Positions 54,936 through 64,000 of a stretch of 64,000 nt of DNA are shown here, piece by piece. The position numbers and the translations under genes are program-made. The stretch covers positions 248,001-312,000 of the forward strand of contig RBKR01000020.1 of NCBI GenBank assembly GCA_004835665.1, in the 5' to 3' direction. The number at the start of each line of letters is the position of its first letter. The stretch's first letter is position 1. The notes below the pieces were generated by a model that worked only from the letters and a program-made list of their open reading frames with translations, made no database searches and was not told where the DNA came from. The DNA comes from Phoma sp. XZ068. Its lineage: Eukaryota > Ascomycota > Dothideomycetes > Pleosporales > Didymellaceae.

Positions 54936-55919
54936 TCACAGCATGCTCATCAGTACGCTCACTAGGCCCATCGCTACGACAGTAGCCATGTTGACACTAA
55001 GCATACCCGCACCTGAGCCTTCGCCTTTCTGGCCTTCCTTGAAACCGCTGCCCATATACAGCGCTCCAAGCTCCGTAAGACCGCCCTTGCCGTCAAACAA
55101 TGCCACACCATCGCCAGTCCACTCATTGGCATCGTTGGTTCTAAATGCACCAAACCAGGCATATCGCTCTACATAGTCGAGGCCGTCTAGGTATGGGAGT
55201 GTCTGGTTCATCATGCCTACCGTAGCGTCGGCGGATTGTTGCGGCAGGCCCATCTCGGTAACCCAAATCTTCAGATTGGAATCCTTTGTCGAGTTGGCGT
55301 TGTAGAACTCATCAAGTGTACCCAGCCAGCCTGCTAGCCCGCCGAAATCGCCATACCAGTGCGCGGCGATAAAGTCTGTCGGGCAGCCATTCTCCGGGTC
55401 GATATCATAGCATGATGAGTTGAAGGACCTGAGCCACTCTAGACCGTTACCCGAACCAGTAGTTGAAGGGTGGCTAATCTTCCAATTCCTTCCGCCTTTC
55501 GAGCCATTTCTGAAAGGTACGACGTAGTCTATGTACGCTTTGGCTGCATCTTCTGGACTAATGCTGGACCCGCCACTCCCTGTTGTACCGTCTGGCTCGT
55601 TGAATGAAAGTAGATGTGTGCTGGACTTATCGAGGCCGCCAATTACTTGCTCCGTTCTGCTGTCTTCTGTGGCATCGATACCATGGATCATAGGAACGAA
55701 CTCCAGGGAGCCAGTAGGGATCAGGTCGGCATTTGGGTAAGGACTCCAGTTGTAGTACCAGGCGAGTGGACTGCTATCTGACGACAGGAGCTTGTTGTCG
55801 GGAGCATGAGTATCACCTATGAACGCGAATCCCCGCTTGCTGTCTTGTGCTTGTGTGATGGCAAGAAGGCTGAGTGCTAGTGCTCCAAGTATCCGTGGAC
55901 GATGTTGGGAAGAGGACAT
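54936..55919 (-). CDS. GPI-anchored GH128 beta-1,3-glucanase-like protein
   Basis: Single exon of 327 residues. An N-terminal signal peptide (about 1-24, hydrophobic ILGALALSLLAITQAQ) leads into the glycosyl hydrolase family 128 (Asl1-like) core: GFAFIGD, a WYYNWSP motif, FVPMIHG, LSFNEPD with acid/base Glu108, DFIAAHWYG, and WVTEMG with nucleophile Glu222, then ERYAWFGAF. The last about 25 residues are hydrophobic (MATVVAMGLVSVLMSML) after a small-residue Gly/Ser stretch, as in a GPI attachment signal. Family members attack beta-1,3-glucan and act in wall remodelling or glucan use. Several N-glycosylation sequons fit a wall protein. No introns. Confidence 0.92.
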   Translation of the reverse strand: MSSSQHRPRILGALALSLLAITQAQDSKRGFAFIGDTHAPDNKLLSSDSSPLAWYYNWSPYPNADLIPTGSLEFVPMIHGIDATEDSRTEQVIGGLDKSSTHLLSFNEPDGTTGSGGSSISPEDAAKAYIDYVVPFRNGSKGGRNWKISHPSTTGSGNGLEWLRSFNSSCYDIDPENGCPTDFIAAHWYGDFGGLAGWLGTLDEFYNANSTKDSNLKIWVTEMGLPQQSADATVGMMNQTLPYLDGLDYVERYAWFGAFRTNDANEWTGDGVALFDGKGGLTELGALYMGSGFKEGQKGEGSGAGMLSVNMATVVAMGLVSVLMSML

Positions 55920-56681
55920 CTTTTATTGGTGGCTGCTGTACGATTTGGAAAACAAAAACGGTGGACTCTCATAAAAGCAGGTACAAGAGACTGTTATAAA
56001 GGAAGCAAGTGGCGCATGGGTAACTCGGATATATAGCCCATTCACAGCGTTGACAGGTTGCGGCGAAGCACATGGGTGTGCTGGGCTTGCGTCATGATGG
56101 TTGCGATTCAAAAACTTGGCAGGCGCCGAAGAGCAAGATCACGGCCATCGTCGAGTCACGAAGAAGAGCCGACGGTTAGAATCCTACGACGTCCTGGAAG
56201 CAGACAGTTGTTGCAGGCCGTATTGGTGAAGTAGTGATATCTTGTATGTCGCAGTGACGAAAGCTGGTTCAGATGTTAGCTAAGGCTGAAAGTGTACTAG
56301 CGCCACAAGCCAAAAAATTATGGGAATTCGTCTGCCGTTTAACGTCAGATTTGGCGTGCAAGTCGGAGGTAATTGTCAAGTGCTGAAGTGCGAAATAGAA
56401 GGTTCATAATACATTGCATTAAGCGCTAGGAAGTCGGTGAGCATGCAATGGTGGTGCACGACAATGTTGCGTACACATGCAGAGAAAGCGCTGAGTTTGG
56501 GAATCAGGCCGTGGCCTTGTTTGTTTATCGACCAGACACCGGAGAAATCGAATTCCCAATCATGCACACATGATGAGTGAGTATGAAAGACCCTATAATT
56601 CATCGCTCATTGACTCCTAGACCCTGCCCATGCCTTGTCCTTTTGTCTTCGCTTGAACTTCAACACCCCTCGTGGAACTGC
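55920..56681. other. Spacer between GH128 and RPL17
   Basis: Promoter of GH128 and 3' flank of RPL17. No gene or repeat recognised. Confidence 0.5.
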
Positions 56682-57512
56682 TTACGCAGCGGTGATGGCC
56701 TTGCGGACCTCACGGCCACGCTGCCTGGAGTTCAATCGGCGCTCGACGGTCTCGGTGGACTTCTGGACAACCTCGGCACCCTCGGTGAGGATGAGCTCGA
56801 TGTGGGAGGGGTTGGACATGTAAGGGTTGATCTGGGGGCTGTTAGCGGCAGAGGAGTGCGTGTGGAGTGCTGGTACGTACACGACCGTGAGCACGGTAAG
56901 TGCGCCTTCGCTGCTTGGGGGCCTGGTTGACCTGGATGTGCTTGACAATCAAGTTGGCGGTGTCGAGACCCTTGGTGTCGGCGTTGGCCTCAGCGTTCTT
57001 GAGGAGACCGAGAAGGATCTCGGCGGACTTGACGGGCCAGCGGGCCTTGGAGACACCGAAAGCCTTGCCTGCGGGAGTCAGCGATTGCGCGTGCAGATTC
57101 GATGCACGCAGACTGGATGCATTGCGATTCGACGTCCAGCGCCATCCTCCTCTTCCAGTGCGTGTCGCCATCCAAGACCAAGCGGTGCATCGTTGCGTGC
57201 GAGGGACGTCACTCACCCTGAGCGGTGCGACCAGTGCTGCCGGCGTAGCGCCTCATGGGGACGGCCTCCTTGTGCTCCAGGACGTTGCCCAGGTAGGTCA
57301 GGGCGCGCTCGAGCTTCCATCCGTTGATGGCCTGGGCGGTCTCGCGGGTGTTCTTGAACGAGACGCGGAGGTAGGAACCGCGAGCGCGGGCGCTCTTCGC
57401 GTTGTCGAGGTGGGATGCTCCGTAACGAACCTGCGGACAGCAATTAACTTCGCGTTCGAGAATGGGCGCCGCTCGTCTGCGGGCACTGCGACGGCGGGCG
57501 GCAACTCACCAT
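56682..57512 (-). CDS. RPL17: Cytosolic 60S ribosomal protein uL22 (RPL17)
   Basis: Four exons, 57510-57512, 57217-57430, 56881-57068 and 56682-56831, give 184 residues, the normal length. The first exon is just the ATG, followed at once by a 79-bp intron. The reading then matches RPL17 throughout: VRYGASHLDNAKSARARG, VSFKNTRETAQAI, YLGNVLEHKEAVPMRRY, KSAEILLGLLKNAEANA, then NLIVKHIQVNQAPKQRRRTYRAHGR and the ending SRQRGREVRKAITAA. It lines part of the peptide exit tunnel. Each of the three introns closes in phase. The gene is divergent from NOP1, with only 250 bp between the two ATGs. Confidence 0.96.
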
Positions 57513-57762
57513 TGTGGCGGGCGATGAGGTCCTGTGTGTTAGTGAGTCGAGTCGAAATGGCAAGATGGTCGGAGGAGCAAAATCGCAAGTGCGGGCTGGC
57601 TCGCTTCCGGGATGTGCGCTTGGCGCCCTCGAAATTTAGCGTTAGCGCGGCGAGCTTGCAGAGAAATTCTCGAACGCTGAACTTCGCAGCTCCATCGCAT
57701 CGCCTTGACTGCACTGTCGAACACTACAACGACACACCTTCTTCTCCTCACTATACTCAGCA
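57513..57762. promoter_or_regulatory. Bidirectional promoter RPL17 / fibrillarin
   Basis: 250 bp between the divergent start codons of a ribosomal protein gene and a snoRNP methyltransferase gene. The NOP1 side ends in a pyrimidine-rich leader (CCTTCTTCTCCTC) typical of highly expressed fungal genes. Co-regulation as a ribosome-biogenesis pair is inferred from the arrangement. Confidence 0.6.
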
Positions 57763-58971
57763 ATGGCTTTCACACCCAGGTACGACTCCATCCACGTTAA
57801 GGTCGAGCATACCTGCCATTGCGCTGCAGCCGGGATGCGCAGCTAGATTCTCGCCGCAATCGCTGCTTAGGTGCAGCCGCTGCGCGGAAAATACCTGCGC
57901 ACACCCAGACACTGCGCACTGCACACTGCAGACGTTGATCACACTTACTCCTGATGCACGACTAACTCATCGCAGAGGCGGACGTGGCGGTGGTGACCGT
58001 GGTGGCCGCGGAGGCTTCACACCCCGTGGTGGACGTGGCGGCGCTCGCGGTGGCTTTGGCGGTGGCCGCGGCGGCTTCGGCGGCGACCGTGGCGGTGGCC
58101 GTGGAGGTGCTCGCGGAGGCCGTGGTGCTCCCCGTGGCGGTCCTCGCGGCGGTGCCCGTGGTGGTGCTCGCGGCGGTGCCCGTGGCGGAGCGTAAGTCTG
58201 CATTGTCCACGATACATGAACCTGCAACTAACAGCCTGCAGCAAGGTCATTGTCGAGCCTCACCGTCACGCCGGTGTCTTCGTTGCCCGTGGAAAGGAGG
58301 ATCTCCTCGTCACCAAGAACTTGACCCCCGGCGAGAGCGTCTACGGCGAGAAGCGCATCAGCGTTGGTGCCGAGAAGACTGAGAACAGCGACGATGCCGC
58401 TCCCTCTGCCGTCGAGTACCGCGTCTGGAACCCCTTCCGTTCCAAGTTGGCTGCCGGTATCCTCGGTGGTGTCGACAACATCTACATGGGCCCCGGCTCC
58501 AAGGTCCTCTACCTCGGTGCTGCCTCCGGTACCTCCGTCTCCCACGTTGCTGATATCGTCGGCCCCGAGGGAACCGTCTTCGCCGTCGAGTTCTCCCATC
58601 GCTCCGGTCGTGATCTGATCAACATGGCCACCCACCGCACAAACGTCATCCCCATTGTCGAGGATGCCCGTCACCCCCTCAAGTACCGTATGCTCGTCGG
58701 CATGGTCGACTGCATCTTCGCCGATGTTGCCCAGCCCGATCAGGCCCGTATCGTCGGTCTCAACGCTGGTCTCTTCCTGAAGGTCGGCGGTGGTATCGTC
58801 ATCTCCATCAAGGCCAACTGTATCGACTCGACCGCCGCACCCGAGGCTGTCTTCGCCCAGGAAGTCGCCAAGCTGAGGGAGATGGGCATCAAGCCCAAGG
58901 AGCAGCTGACCCTCGAGCCCTTCGAGCGTGACCACGCCATGGTCGTCGGTGTCTACGAGCGCGCCAAATAG
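57763..58971 (+). CDS. NOP1: Fibrillarin, box C/D snoRNP 2'-O-methyltransferase
   Basis: Three exons, 57763-57779, 57976-58191 and 58242-58971, encode 320 residues. The first exon encodes only five residues plus two bases. Exon 2 corresponds almost exactly to the glycine/arginine-rich (GAR) domain, with RGG repeats to about residue 78. Exon 3 is the methyltransferase domain: SKVIVEPHRHAGVFVARGKED, then the SAM-binding YLGAASGTSVSHVAD, GTVFAVEFSHRSGRDL, DARHPLKYRM, DCIFADVAQPDQ and ERDHAMVVGVYERAK. In the nucleolus the protein methylates rRNA guided by box C/D snoRNAs and also methylates histone H2A glutamine in yeast and humans. Intron phases close exactly. Long antisense open frames over exons 2 and 3 reflect base composition. 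Confidence 0.96.
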
Positions 58972-59442
58972 AGTGCTGATACGATCTTGTTGTTTGATTT
59001 AATGATGCATGGGCATATATACCTGTACTTCTGGGATGGGACCGGCGTTTGGGGCATCGGAGCTCATTATCTACCAAAAGGCTTGGATGAATCTATTTCA
59101 TAACGTTCAATCTTCTTGCCGCACCCTTGTGATGTCTAGTTGATATGGCTCTTTTGACGATGAATACAGTGTCTCCACCCTCTTAAGTCCATCAAACGGC
59201 GATTGCCTCTCACGGCCTGACTAACATATCCCTTCTCTTTCATCCCTTCCTTGCCTACCCATTCTTCTTCGGCCACCCCCAAATGAAATCACACCTCACA
59301 CTACTCAACTCATTATCAAACTTATACTTGTTAAAATCGCTTATCCCCGGATTCGTAAACGGAATAGCCTTGCCCCTACATCCGCGTTCCCTGCCCTCGC
59401 ATCAGTTCTCTTCTCCCACTATACCTTTATACTTCCAATCAC
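58972..59442. other. Convergent spacer
   Basis: Between NOP1 and the minus-strand small secreted-protein gene; T/C-rich in the right half. Nothing else recognised. Confidence 0.5.
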
Positions 59443-59694
59443 TTACGAGTACAGTACGCAGAACGTCCCGTCGTCTGGTCCAGCACTCGACACGTTGTCA
59501 TTGAACGCTGGCTCCATGTTGTAGCACCGTGTAGCTGAGAGTTCGATGTTGTTGCATGTCCCGCGGAAGGCGTCGTCGGTGCAGACGTAGAGGTGAGTTT
59601 TTGGTATTGCGCGGGGTGAGCGGGGTGAGAGTGTGGGCATGGCGAGGGTCGTTGAGGTGAGGAGGAGGAGCAGCGCGGTGAGTGTGATGGGCAT
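59443..59694 (-). CDS. Small secreted four-cysteine protein
   Basis: Single exon of 83 residues. Residues 1-18 are a clear signal peptide (MPITLTALLLLLTSTTLA). A short Pro/Arg-rich stretch containing a possible cleavage zone follows. The last about 50 residues hold four cysteines in the order HLYVCTDDAFRGTC, then RCYNM, AFNDNVSSAGPDDGTFC and a terminal VLYS. The FNDxVSSxGPDxGxxC pattern recalls one beta/gamma-crystallin-like or fungal small-secreted-protein repeat, and the four cysteines could form two disulphides. It is effector-candidate-like by size and secretion. The function is unknown. Confidence 0.7.
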   Translation of the reverse strand: MPITLTALLLLLTSTTLAMPTLSPRSPRAIPKTHLYVCTDDAFRGTCNNIELSATRCYNMEPAFNDNVSSAGPDDGTFCVLYS

Positions 59695-60503
59695 GGTGGC
59701 GATAGTCGAGGGTGTGAAGAAATGAAAGGGAATTTGATGTGGTTTTGTGGGGAGGAAGGGAGGTGTGGGCGAGGCAAGGGATTGGTCTTGACACCGTCAC
59801 GCGGTCTTGTTGACGGCTTGGAAGGGTTGTGGTGATGAGTTAAATCTTGCTGAGAATACGTTGCTGATATATGCTAGGCTTAGGCATACATCATTGTCTC
59901 CTGTGAGCCATGGCATGTTGTGTGTCCGTAGTAAAGTGCCTCCAAGGCCATCATATCGCAGTCAACGTCAAGTCCTTAGCAATACAAGAGTGTGGCCGAA
60001 TACTAGTGTCAAAAAAAGCAAACATGATTGCATGTGTTTCAAGAGAAATCCTTGCAATTCAGGACCTGAGTTTGCCTCTGGCATAGGAAGGTCTGGACTG
60101 GACATGCCATAGTACAGCGAAGCTGTGTCTGTGTCTCATTCATAGTCATCAAAATTGACCCCATATTGATAATTGGTACATTAATCCTTTTATTCGCACT
60201 GGTAAATCATCGTCGCCTAGGACCACGCGTACACGCTAGCACTAGCGCGGTGAATGGATGATCTAGGATGTATGATACCAGATACTATATGCATGATCAA
60301 TAAGCCTTAAGGGATTCAAATACTTACAACTGAAGCTTGAGATCGAAGAATTGGTTTCTTTTGCCTCTTCCTTATCGTGACTGCGCAAACTGTTGAGAAC
60401 TGAAGACATGACGTCAAGCGAACGTTGAATGTAGCACCCACAATTATCAACTCCAACCCCCACACCCCAACTTTCCCCAGTTCTAATTCAAACAAAATCA
60501 ATC
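59695..60503. other. Divergent spacer
   Basis: Between the small secreted-protein gene and the SDR gene. It contains CGCTAG and CTAGCG half-sites separated by two bases near 60234-60247. No gene recognised. Confidence 0.45.
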
Positions 60504-61349
60504 ATGGCATTCCAAGAACCGCCAAAGAATATTATCGTCAGCGGCGGCGCCCGCGGCATTGGGCGCGCCATGGCACGCATGTTCCTCGAAGCAGGCCATC
60601 ACGTCTACATTTTCGACGTGGATGAGGAAGAACTGAAGCACACCACAACAGTCCATCTGAAAAAGTACTACGAGGACAAGAAACTCGGTTCCGCCATCTG
60701 CAACCTGCGAGATGTAGACGACGTCCGCAAGAAAGTCATCGTCGCTGCTGAGACATTTTTCGGCAGCCGGATTGATGTACTCGTCAACAATGGCGGAATT
60801 GCAACTCCACAGTGGAGAAATGGCAAGACAATGGAAGATAAAGATACCTGGGAAGAGTGGCAGGCGTACATGGAGACGAACCTTAGCGGTCCATTTGCCA
60901 TGAGTCAGGCTTGCGTCCCGTACATGAAGATACGCGCACATGACCGCGAGAACGGCGCGCATAAAGAGCAGGGAGCCGGACCGTGTATCATTCACATTGG
61001 CAGTTTTCGAGCCCACCAATCCGATCCAAATCAGGAGGGGTACGCTTCGAGCAAGGCGGGGTTGTTAGGATTGATGCACTCCATGGCGATTAGTCTGGGT
61101 GCTTTGGGGATCCGTGTGAACTTGGTGGCGCCAGGCAGAATCAAGGTTGCGCACGAGTGCAAGGAGGGCGATGAAGCTGGGACGAATTGGGAGGAGCAGG
61201 TTAGCGAGAAGGATGTTGGCGATCACCCAACGAACCGCGCGGGTAGGCCTAGAGATGTTATCGATGCGTGCTTTTGGCTGATCGAGGCCGGGTTCGTAAC
61301 TGGCCAAGAGATCACGGTCGATGGAGGAGCTTTGAAGAAGAAGCACTGA
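60504..61349 (+). CDS. Classical short-chain dehydrogenase/reductase
   Basis: Single exon of 281 residues from the ATG at 60504. The cofactor site reads GGARGIG (14-20), with Asp38 after the second strand (IFDVD), which favours NAD(H) over NADP(H). NNGG is at 95-98, catalytic Ser167 (IGSFRA) and the YASSK motif at Tyr180/Lys184; Asn126 completes the tetrad. The C-terminus TGQEITVDGG is the classical SDR ending and supports a full-length tetrameric-type enzyme. There is no signal peptide. The substrate is unknown; similar sequences are often annotated as 3-oxoacyl-ACP reductase or sugar/polyol dehydrogenase, but nothing here decides. It is convergent with the transcription-factor gene. Confidence 0.9.
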   Translation: MAFQEPPKNIIVSGGARGIGRAMARMFLEAGHHVYIFDVDEEELKHTTTVHLKKYYEDKKLGSAICNLRDVDDVRKKVIVAAETFFGSRIDVLVNNGGIATPQWRNGKTMEDKDTWEEWQAYMETNLSGPFAMSQACVPYMKIRAHDRENGAHKEQGAGPCIIHIGSFRAHQSDPNQEGYASSKAGLLGLMHSMAISLGALGIRVNLVAPGRIKVAHECKEGDEAGTNWEEQVSEKDVGDHPTNRAGRPRDVIDACFWLIEAGFVTGQEITVDGGALKKKH

Positions 61350-61573
61350 AAGTCGATGAGCGATTTCACGACGTGACGGCCCACCTTTGTAACAACACAC
61401 AAGAAGTAGAGTACATGTAGACTCAAGAAGAGGCTGCGATGCCAGGGGCCATGTCTTTTTACTGAAACGCTTTTCTTGTATATCTCCTGGTCTTTGGTAT
61501 ACATCTAACCTGCAATTTCAGAGTATTGTACAATGAATGACAAGTGAGCGTCTAGCGAGATCCTCTCCTTTTC

Positions 61574-64000
61574 TTAATTTCCATGCATCCAATATGCTCC
61601 ATCCATACCAGAATCTTGCGCCGCACCCGTAAAATCGTAAACGTTACCCATGCCAAATGGCGCGTCTTGCATATCTGGTAGATTTGTATCCCACATCATG
61701 TCATCCCAGAAGTAATTCAAGTAGTTGGGGTCGTTCATGTTCGCATTTGGCCAGTTTTGCATCCCGGCAGCGTTGTAGTCGAAGGGATTCGGGTTCGATT
61801 CGAGAGTAGGGTTTAGGACGTTGAGGTCCGAGTAGTTGTCGGGCATTGCAAATGTTTGCTGTTGCTGCTGTTGCTGTTGCTGCTGCTGTTGATGCTGCTG
61901 TTGCGGTGTTGGTGGAATCGATAGTTGTGGTTGCGCGGTCTTCTGCGCCTTGTATGCTGCGTATAGCCTCGCTACTGCATCTGCGCTTCTTTTTGCAGCT
62001 ATGCTCCAGTCTCTGACGCGGTCAAAGAACTCCAGCGCAGTTTCAATACTAGCTTTCCATTTCTCGACTTCCTCAGGCTGACTTGCATCGCTGAACAAAG
62101 ACACAAGAGGCACCATGCAAGCCTGGAAACAGAACCAGACTGCGTTCCATCCCGAAATCAGATCGGGCATGCAATCTCGGCTAATCTCTTCGATGGTAGT
62201 ACTGGCAACCGTACGACACTTTTCGACTGCGATTTTCTCCTCTGCTGTTAAGGAAGCCCAATCGCATCTTCGGAGGGCTGTGGTAAGAAGGACAGGTCGA
62301 TGCAGTACAATTCGGATGTTTTGAAAGCGCCACCTCATGATAAGACGCGCTCGGTAGAGGAATTCTGGACATTGCTCCTCATAATTGGACAAGATCGACG
62401 GAAGCTCCTCGTACCACTTCATGATCTGCGCATCGTAGGCGGATGTTTCAGCGTGAGGAAGGAGTGGAGATTCCACCAGCCGATCCTGTATTTTGGTAGC
62501 AATTGCGCAGAATGTGGACGCATGAGTGAGAGGGAGCAACTTTAGCTGTTCCATGAACTGCGGGCTGTTCGGCATGATAATAGTTGGCACCTAGTCCAAT
62601 GTTAGTGTGAATCTAAACTTGCCCAGCGGGAAATACTCACAGCATTTGCTGCTGTCCCAGGCTTCATGACCGTGATTGATGGTCCCATTCTACCCAAAGA
62701 CGGCCTGCCGGTTGTTGTAGATGCCCACGCATCAAGACAAAACAAGCTCCACCACATTCGTCGCCTCATCTCAGGTGATATTGCTTCTTCCTCATCCTCT
62801 TCAGGTGGTGCTAATTGTCTGCCGGTATCGCTTCGTTCAGAGTATTCACGATGCAGACCTAATGAAGTAGCCATTCGAAGCGTTCCTCCCATCAGCGAAT
62901 GTGCTTCATTCGGCCGGTTGAGGTAGTGCATATAATAGCCGCTCATAATTGCTAGTGCTTGCAAAACTTCTATGTTGCCACTGCCGAAAGAGTCAAGGGA
63001 CATGTGTTTCCGTGATCGGGTGAAGTATGTGTAGTGCGCTTGGTTGTCAGCGGTTGATGACGCCAATGAGCCCACGGCAAACACAATGTTCAACAGCGCC
63101 AGCCATTGTGAGTCTATTCGATTCCCGTGGAGGTATGTTGCCCAGAATTTGCGTTCATCGATCAGTGGGAAGAACGGGTGACATCTATCAAAATAGCTTT
63201 CGATAAGGCTTTCTCCCTGTGCTTGCGAAGGTAATGCGAGTGGGTTGTTGTTCATGAGCTCGGGCGGTGGAGAATTTGCTCGGCTAGGTAGTGCTGTTTC
63301 TGCTTGGTTGTTGTGGGTGAGCAGCGGCCGCGCTTGTGGTGCGCAGCGGACAATAACCTTTAATGCTGCAGTGATCGAGGATATTCCAACGTATGATGAC
63401 AGCCTGTCCACAGACATAGAAAGACCGTTGACATCGTCTGATATGCCTTGTACACGGATCTGGTGTTTTCGTGCTTCATCCCAATAAGGGTCCTCTGGTG
63501 GTGCTTGCTCAAGTGCCTCGAGACTGTCAGCACCATCTGAGCCGGTGTGGATCTCAGACATAGCCCGCGCATTTGCTACAGATGGTGATGTTCCTTGGGT
63601 AACTTCAGGAGAGGCTAGAGCTAGTTGCAAGAGTTCTTCACGGGAGAGATTTGCCAGGGTCTCGAGTTGCGCTGCTCCCAAAAGCTTCGTCACAACATTC
63701 CTGTACAGGTCGAGATTACTTGACAACTTGTCAACTAGCCTGCTGCTGATCAGTACGCCTAAATCGAGTGTTGAATCAGAAACTGCTCACTTGCGGCTAG
63801 GCACGACTCGCTGTGCTGGTTTCGAATAGCTGCATGACTTTGTGAATGTTAGCTTATGGGATTACAGGCCCCCTCGTGATTCTAGGGCACGTCAATTTCG
63901 AGGCTTACTTCTGGGTGTTGGTACCATTGGCACTGCCCGCAAGGCTGCGTTCCATCGCAACGTATCTTCCGCCGTCTACATTCAACGCATGCGTTGCTGG
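61574..64000 (-). CDS. Zn2Cys6 transcription factor with fungal-specific domain (5' end beyond window)
   Basis: Exons 63909 to beyond 64000, 63791-63837, 62641-63739 and 61574-62590; introns of 71, 51 and 50 bp. The first exon is cut by the window edge. The binuclear zinc cluster is split by an intron and reads CVECRRRKIRCDG, PCGQC and, after splicing, SC: spacing CX2CX6CX5CX2CX8C. The basic loop RRRKIR contacts CGG half-sites. A linker PSRKLVDKLSSNLDLYRNV follows. The fungal-specific regulatory domain is recognised by FFPLIDERKFWATYL, MATSLGLHREYSE and MRRRMWWSLFCLDAW. A glutamine run (about 61860-61905) and an Asn/Asp/Met-rich tail probably serve activation. The target pathway is unknown. 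Confidence 0.9.
61857..61908 (-). repeat. Glutamine-codon (CAG/CAA) microsatellite in the transcription factor
   Basis: A run of CAG and CAA codons encodes about 15 glutamines with one histidine interruption inside the Zn2Cys6 protein. Mixed codons reduce slippage, but the tract is likely to vary in length between strains. Confidence 0.7.

Noticed and set aside
57962..58250. Proline- or alanine/threonine-repeat frames opposite the GAR domain
   Set aside because: Direct by-products of the RGG-repeat coding sequence of NOP1.
58228..58935. 235-codon minus-strand frame over fibrillarin
   Set aside because: Antisense shadow with Gly/Asp/Val/Leu bias produced by strong C-ending codon preference.
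1..64000. Transposons, CRISPR arrays, secondary-metabolite core genes, viral integrations
   Set aside because: No transposase, reverse transcriptase, terminal repeats, repeat-spacer arrays, polyketide or peptide synthase domains, or viral genes were found on either strand.

Overview
This window is nuclear DNA of a filamentous ascomycete (Pezizomycotina), most likely a Dothideomycete. Genes stand singly and are broken by short GT-AG introns, mostly 50 to 180 bp. The gene content is typically fungal: a Zn2Cys6 transcription factor, a hexose-type MFS transporter, a GPI-anchored GH128 glucanase, calcineurin B, a DUF1770/Atg43 mitophagy receptor and a class II cAMP phosphodiesterase. The class is inferred from gene style only. 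I found 27 protein-coding genes, one of them cut by the right edge, and no convincing tRNA, rRNA, transposon or CRISPR. Where splicing was needed I joined exons by hand, and the reading phase closed exactly in every model except the gene at 4007-5194.

Layout. 0-9.4 kb: an SDR with a changed active site, an OTT_1508-type deaminase-fold protein, an uncertain cysteine-containing nuclear-type protein, and the long-form tRNase Z. 9.4-19.4 kb: gene-poor, holding only one conserved fungal Q/S/Y-rich protein. 19.4-35 kb: mitochondrial ribosomal protein uS9m, eEF1B-gamma, PDE1, an unknown protein with two similar halves, an LCAT/lipase-like alpha/beta hydrolase and an unknown fungal protein. 35.8-43.7 kb: a secreted cellobiose-dehydrogenase-like flavoenzyme, a rhodopsin-like fungal integral membrane protein, a divergent calcineurin B / Atg43 pair and a BTB-domain protein. 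44-60 kb: RDH54 recombination translocase, two small secreted proteins, a two-helix membrane protein, a secreted Thr/Ser-rich protein, a sugar transporter, GH128, and a divergent RPL17/fibrillarin pair. 60.5-64 kb: a classical SDR and a polyQ-containing Zn2Cys6 regulator that runs off the window.

How the genes relate. Two divergent pairs share short promoters. RPL17 and NOP1 are both ribosome-biogenesis genes. Calcineurin B and Atg43 are both stress or nutrient-response genes, and their promoter carries a 16-bp tandem repeat. The 35-60 kb part is rich in secreted, wall or transport functions. I see no clustered secondary-metabolite pathway. The observations most worth following are the deaminase-fold protein, a likely non-AUG mitochondrial presequence on tRNase Z, the Tyr-to-His change in the first SDR and several family-less proteins.
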